A stretch of 64,000 nt of DNA. Origin: Terripilifer ovatus (GTDB lineage Bacteria > Pseudomonadota > Alphaproteobacteria > Rhizobiales > Beijerinckiaceae). The translations under genes and the position numbers were made by a program. Positions 62,469-64,000 of this stretch are shown piece after piece. The notes beneath the pieces were generated by a model, which saw nothing but the letters and a program-made list of their open reading frames with translations, was not told where the DNA came from and did no database searches. The stretch spans positions 62,001-126,000 of the forward strand of contig JARHVB010000010.1 in NCBI GenBank assembly GCA_029222685.1, read 5' to 3'. Position 1 is the stretch's first letter. Every line of letters begins with the position of its first letter.

Positions 62469-64000
62469 ATGCGCGCCAAGACATCGGTGAAGACGCGGAC
62501 CGCAAGCAGCAGATGCGTGTCGGGGTTTGCCGGTCTGCTGATGCTCGTCGCCGGTCTTTTCGTAGCCAGGGCGCAGGATGCCAGTCTGGATACGAGCCGG
62601 CTGCCGCGTGTCGGCGGCGCGAAGGAAATCTATGCCAGCGCGCTGACCACGATCTTCACCTCGCCCAATCCGGTCATCGCGACGGCCGGCGCGATCGACA
62701 GTGCGCTCGCCGCCGCCGGCTGGCAGAAATACGGCGCGCCGGCGGCCGCCACGTCGGACAACCCGAACATGCGCATGCTGTCGTACAAGCGGGGACGGCA
62801 GGCCCTGGGCGTGTTCATTACGCTGGCGCCCGCACAGAACAATGCCACCAGCGTGCAATACAATGCGACGCCATTGGCGAACGATCTGCCCTTCACCAAT
62901 GACGCCACCGATATCGTGTATGCGCCGGACAGGCCGTCGTTGAGCCTTGTCACGGCGCAGCCGATCGACAGAACACTGGACTTCTATCGCAAGGAACTGG
63001 CGTCACGCGGCTGGTCTCTGTGGTCGCGTAAGCTGAACGCAAAGGAAGTTGCCGACGGGCCTTCCGGCGTGGTTCACGAGCGCGGCGCCTATGCCGATTA
63101 TGTCACCGACAGCAAGCCCACGGTGGCGCTTGTTCTGACGATACAGGCAGCGGACGCCGGCAAGTTCAAGGTCGAACTCAAGGAATGGCCAATCAAGGTT
63201 CTCGCACCCGAACCCGCAAAGCCCGCCAACAATGGCCCGCGTGTGCTTGAGGCTGGGCCGGAGCTTTCCAGCTTGCCGGCGCCGAAGGGCCGGATGCAGG
63301 GAAGCGGAACGTCGAGCCCCTCGAACCGCTCCATGTCGGCGAGCATTGATGCCGATATCGAGACTGTCCTGGCGTTCTACCGCCGCGAGCTCGCAGCGAA
63401 AAACTGGAACGAAGAAACCGCGTCCGTCGCCGCCGACCAGGCGACCGTGGCTTTCTCCACTTCCGATGGCTCGGCCGTCCTGAAGCTGGAACGCAGAGAC
63501 AATCTGACCTCGATCAGCCTCGTGCAGAGGATCGTGAAGCCGCCGGTCGCCAGGAATGACTCGGTCGATGCGCTCATGAAGCAGGCCTTGCAGATGGCGA
63601 CGCAGGCCGACGCGCTGTCACCCGCGACGAGAACGCCGCCAGCCGCCAACGAGCCCGCGGAGGCGTTGCAGGCGCTTGCCGGCAGTGACGCTCCCGTTCC
63701 GTTGCCCAGCACAGCCACGAACATCGAGACCGGCGACGGCAAGCTGGAATTCGACAGCACGTCCGGCGTCCAGTCGGTCGCGGATTTCTACCGCTCGGTC
63801 ATGAAGCAGCAGGGCTGGCAATCGCGCCGTTCGGTCATCAACAATGCCAATATGGTGGTGCTGGATTTCACCAAGGCCAAGAAGACCGTGTCGTTCACGA
63901 TCATGCGGATGGGTCCCAAGACCAACGTCAGCGCCAAGGGCTCCGCGCTGGAATCGGCAGTCAAGCCGACCGATGCCGTGACGGCTTCCAATGCGCCGGT
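62469..64000 (+). CDS. Secreted protein with three FYR...GW repeats (3' end outside window)
   Basis: At least 510 residues, open to the right edge. The N-terminus has a signal peptide (hydrophobic residues 18-33, FAGLLMLVAGLFVARA). Three repeats of roughly 130 residues each carry a helix with F-Y-R at residues 172-174, 303-305 and 440-442: TLDFYRKELASRGW, TVLAFYRRELAAKNW and SVADFYRSVMKQQGW. Each is followed by a strand-rich part, with Pro/Ala/Ser linkers between. A degenerate copy, AIDSALAAAGW, lies near residue 80. No named family was recognised. It is probably periplasmic or surface-exposed. Confidence 0.75.
   Translation, partial: MRAKTSVKTRTASSRCVSGFAGLLMLVAGLFVARAQDASLDTSRLPRVGGAKEIYASALTTIFTSPNPVIATAGAIDSALAAAGWQKYGAPAAATSDNPNMRMLSYKRGRQALGVFITLAPAQNNATSVQYNATPLANDLPFTNDATDIVYAPDRPSLSLVTAQPIDRTLDFYRKELASRGWSLWSRKLNAKEVADGPSGVVHERGAYADYVTDSKPTVALVLTIQAADAGKFKVELKEWPIKVLAPEPAKPANNGPRVLEAGPELSSLPAPKGRMQGSGTSSPSNRSMSASIDADIETVLAFYRRELAAKNWNEETASVAADQATVAFSTSDGSAVLKLERRDNLTSISLVQRIVKPPVARNDSVDALMKQALQMATQADALSPATRTPPAANEPAEALQALAGSDAPVPLPSTATNIETGDGKLEFDSTSGVQSVADFYRSVMKQQGWQSRRSVINNANMVVLDFTKAKKTVSFTIMRMGPKTNVSAKGSALESAVKPTDAVTASNAP

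Noticed and set aside
62181..62902. Two overlapping long frames near the start of the secreted protein
   Set aside because: They lack ribosome sites, conflict with a longer frame that has a signal peptide and repeats, and are shadows.

Overview
The window is high-GC alphaproteobacterial DNA, most likely from the Hyphomicrobiales (Rhizobiales). The evidence is the order of the nuo genes followed by birA, rnj, mce and a DUF1467 gene, two BA14K-type proteins, a Ku gene, a membrane-anchored TAXI protein, an IorAB pair, and palindromic repeats of a type familiar from Rhizobiales genomes. The genus cannot be fixed from the sequence alone. No transposase, integrase, phage gene, rRNA or CRISPR array was seen.

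Region 1 (1-10630) is housekeeping: the end of the complex I operon (nuoI partial, then nuoJKLMN), biotin protein ligase, RNase J, methylmalonyl-CoA epimerase, a cyclic-nucleotide-binding-domain membrane protein, a DUF1467 protein and tRNA-Lys(TTT). Region 2 (10900-17100) is mixed: a luciferase-like flavin monooxygenase with an IclR regulator, a stand-alone MetE-C-like enzyme with a SnoaL-like protein, MsrA, an orphan TctC-like binding protein and a LOG-family protein.

Region 3 (17290-26600) holds two NitT/TauT-type ABC importers. The second is co-directional with a split thiamine-diphosphate decarboxylase, a cytidine-deaminase-fold deaminase and a LysR regulator, all on the minus strand and partly joined by ATGA overlaps. 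It looks like an uptake-plus-deaminate-plus-decarboxylate catabolic unit of unknown substrate.

Region 4 (26700-34200) is rich in small proteins: Ku with a short partner, a CBS-domain protein, a degenerate SLOG (DUF2493-like) protein, arylamine N-acetyltransferase, several short hypothetical proteins (including a 39-residue membrane peptide with a perfect Shine-Dalgarno) and two BA14K proteins. Region 5 (34300-44800) carries an indolepyruvate ferredoxin oxidoreductase pair, a TAXI protein, a two-domain VOC protein coupled to a second TctC-like protein, a divergent SDR/AraC pair and two glutathione transferases.

Region 6 (44800-62200) is a large catabolic and transport block. Two complete branched-chain-amino-acid-type ABC importers flank a DapA-superfamily enzyme lacking the usual active-site residues and a 3-hydroxyanthranilate 3,4-dioxygenase. 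The second importer operon ends in a RidA-like/alpha-beta hydrolase fusion. Facing it is a NitT/TauT importer operon ending in two tandem N-carbamoylsarcosine-amidase-type cysteine hydrolases. The set suggests uptake and ring cleavage of an amino-aromatic or similar nitrogenous compound, followed by deamination and amide hydrolysis. The exact substrate is inference. The window ends inside a large secreted protein built of three repeats. Eight solute-binding proteins lie in about 45 kb, which suits an oligotrophic or rhizosphere heterotroph.
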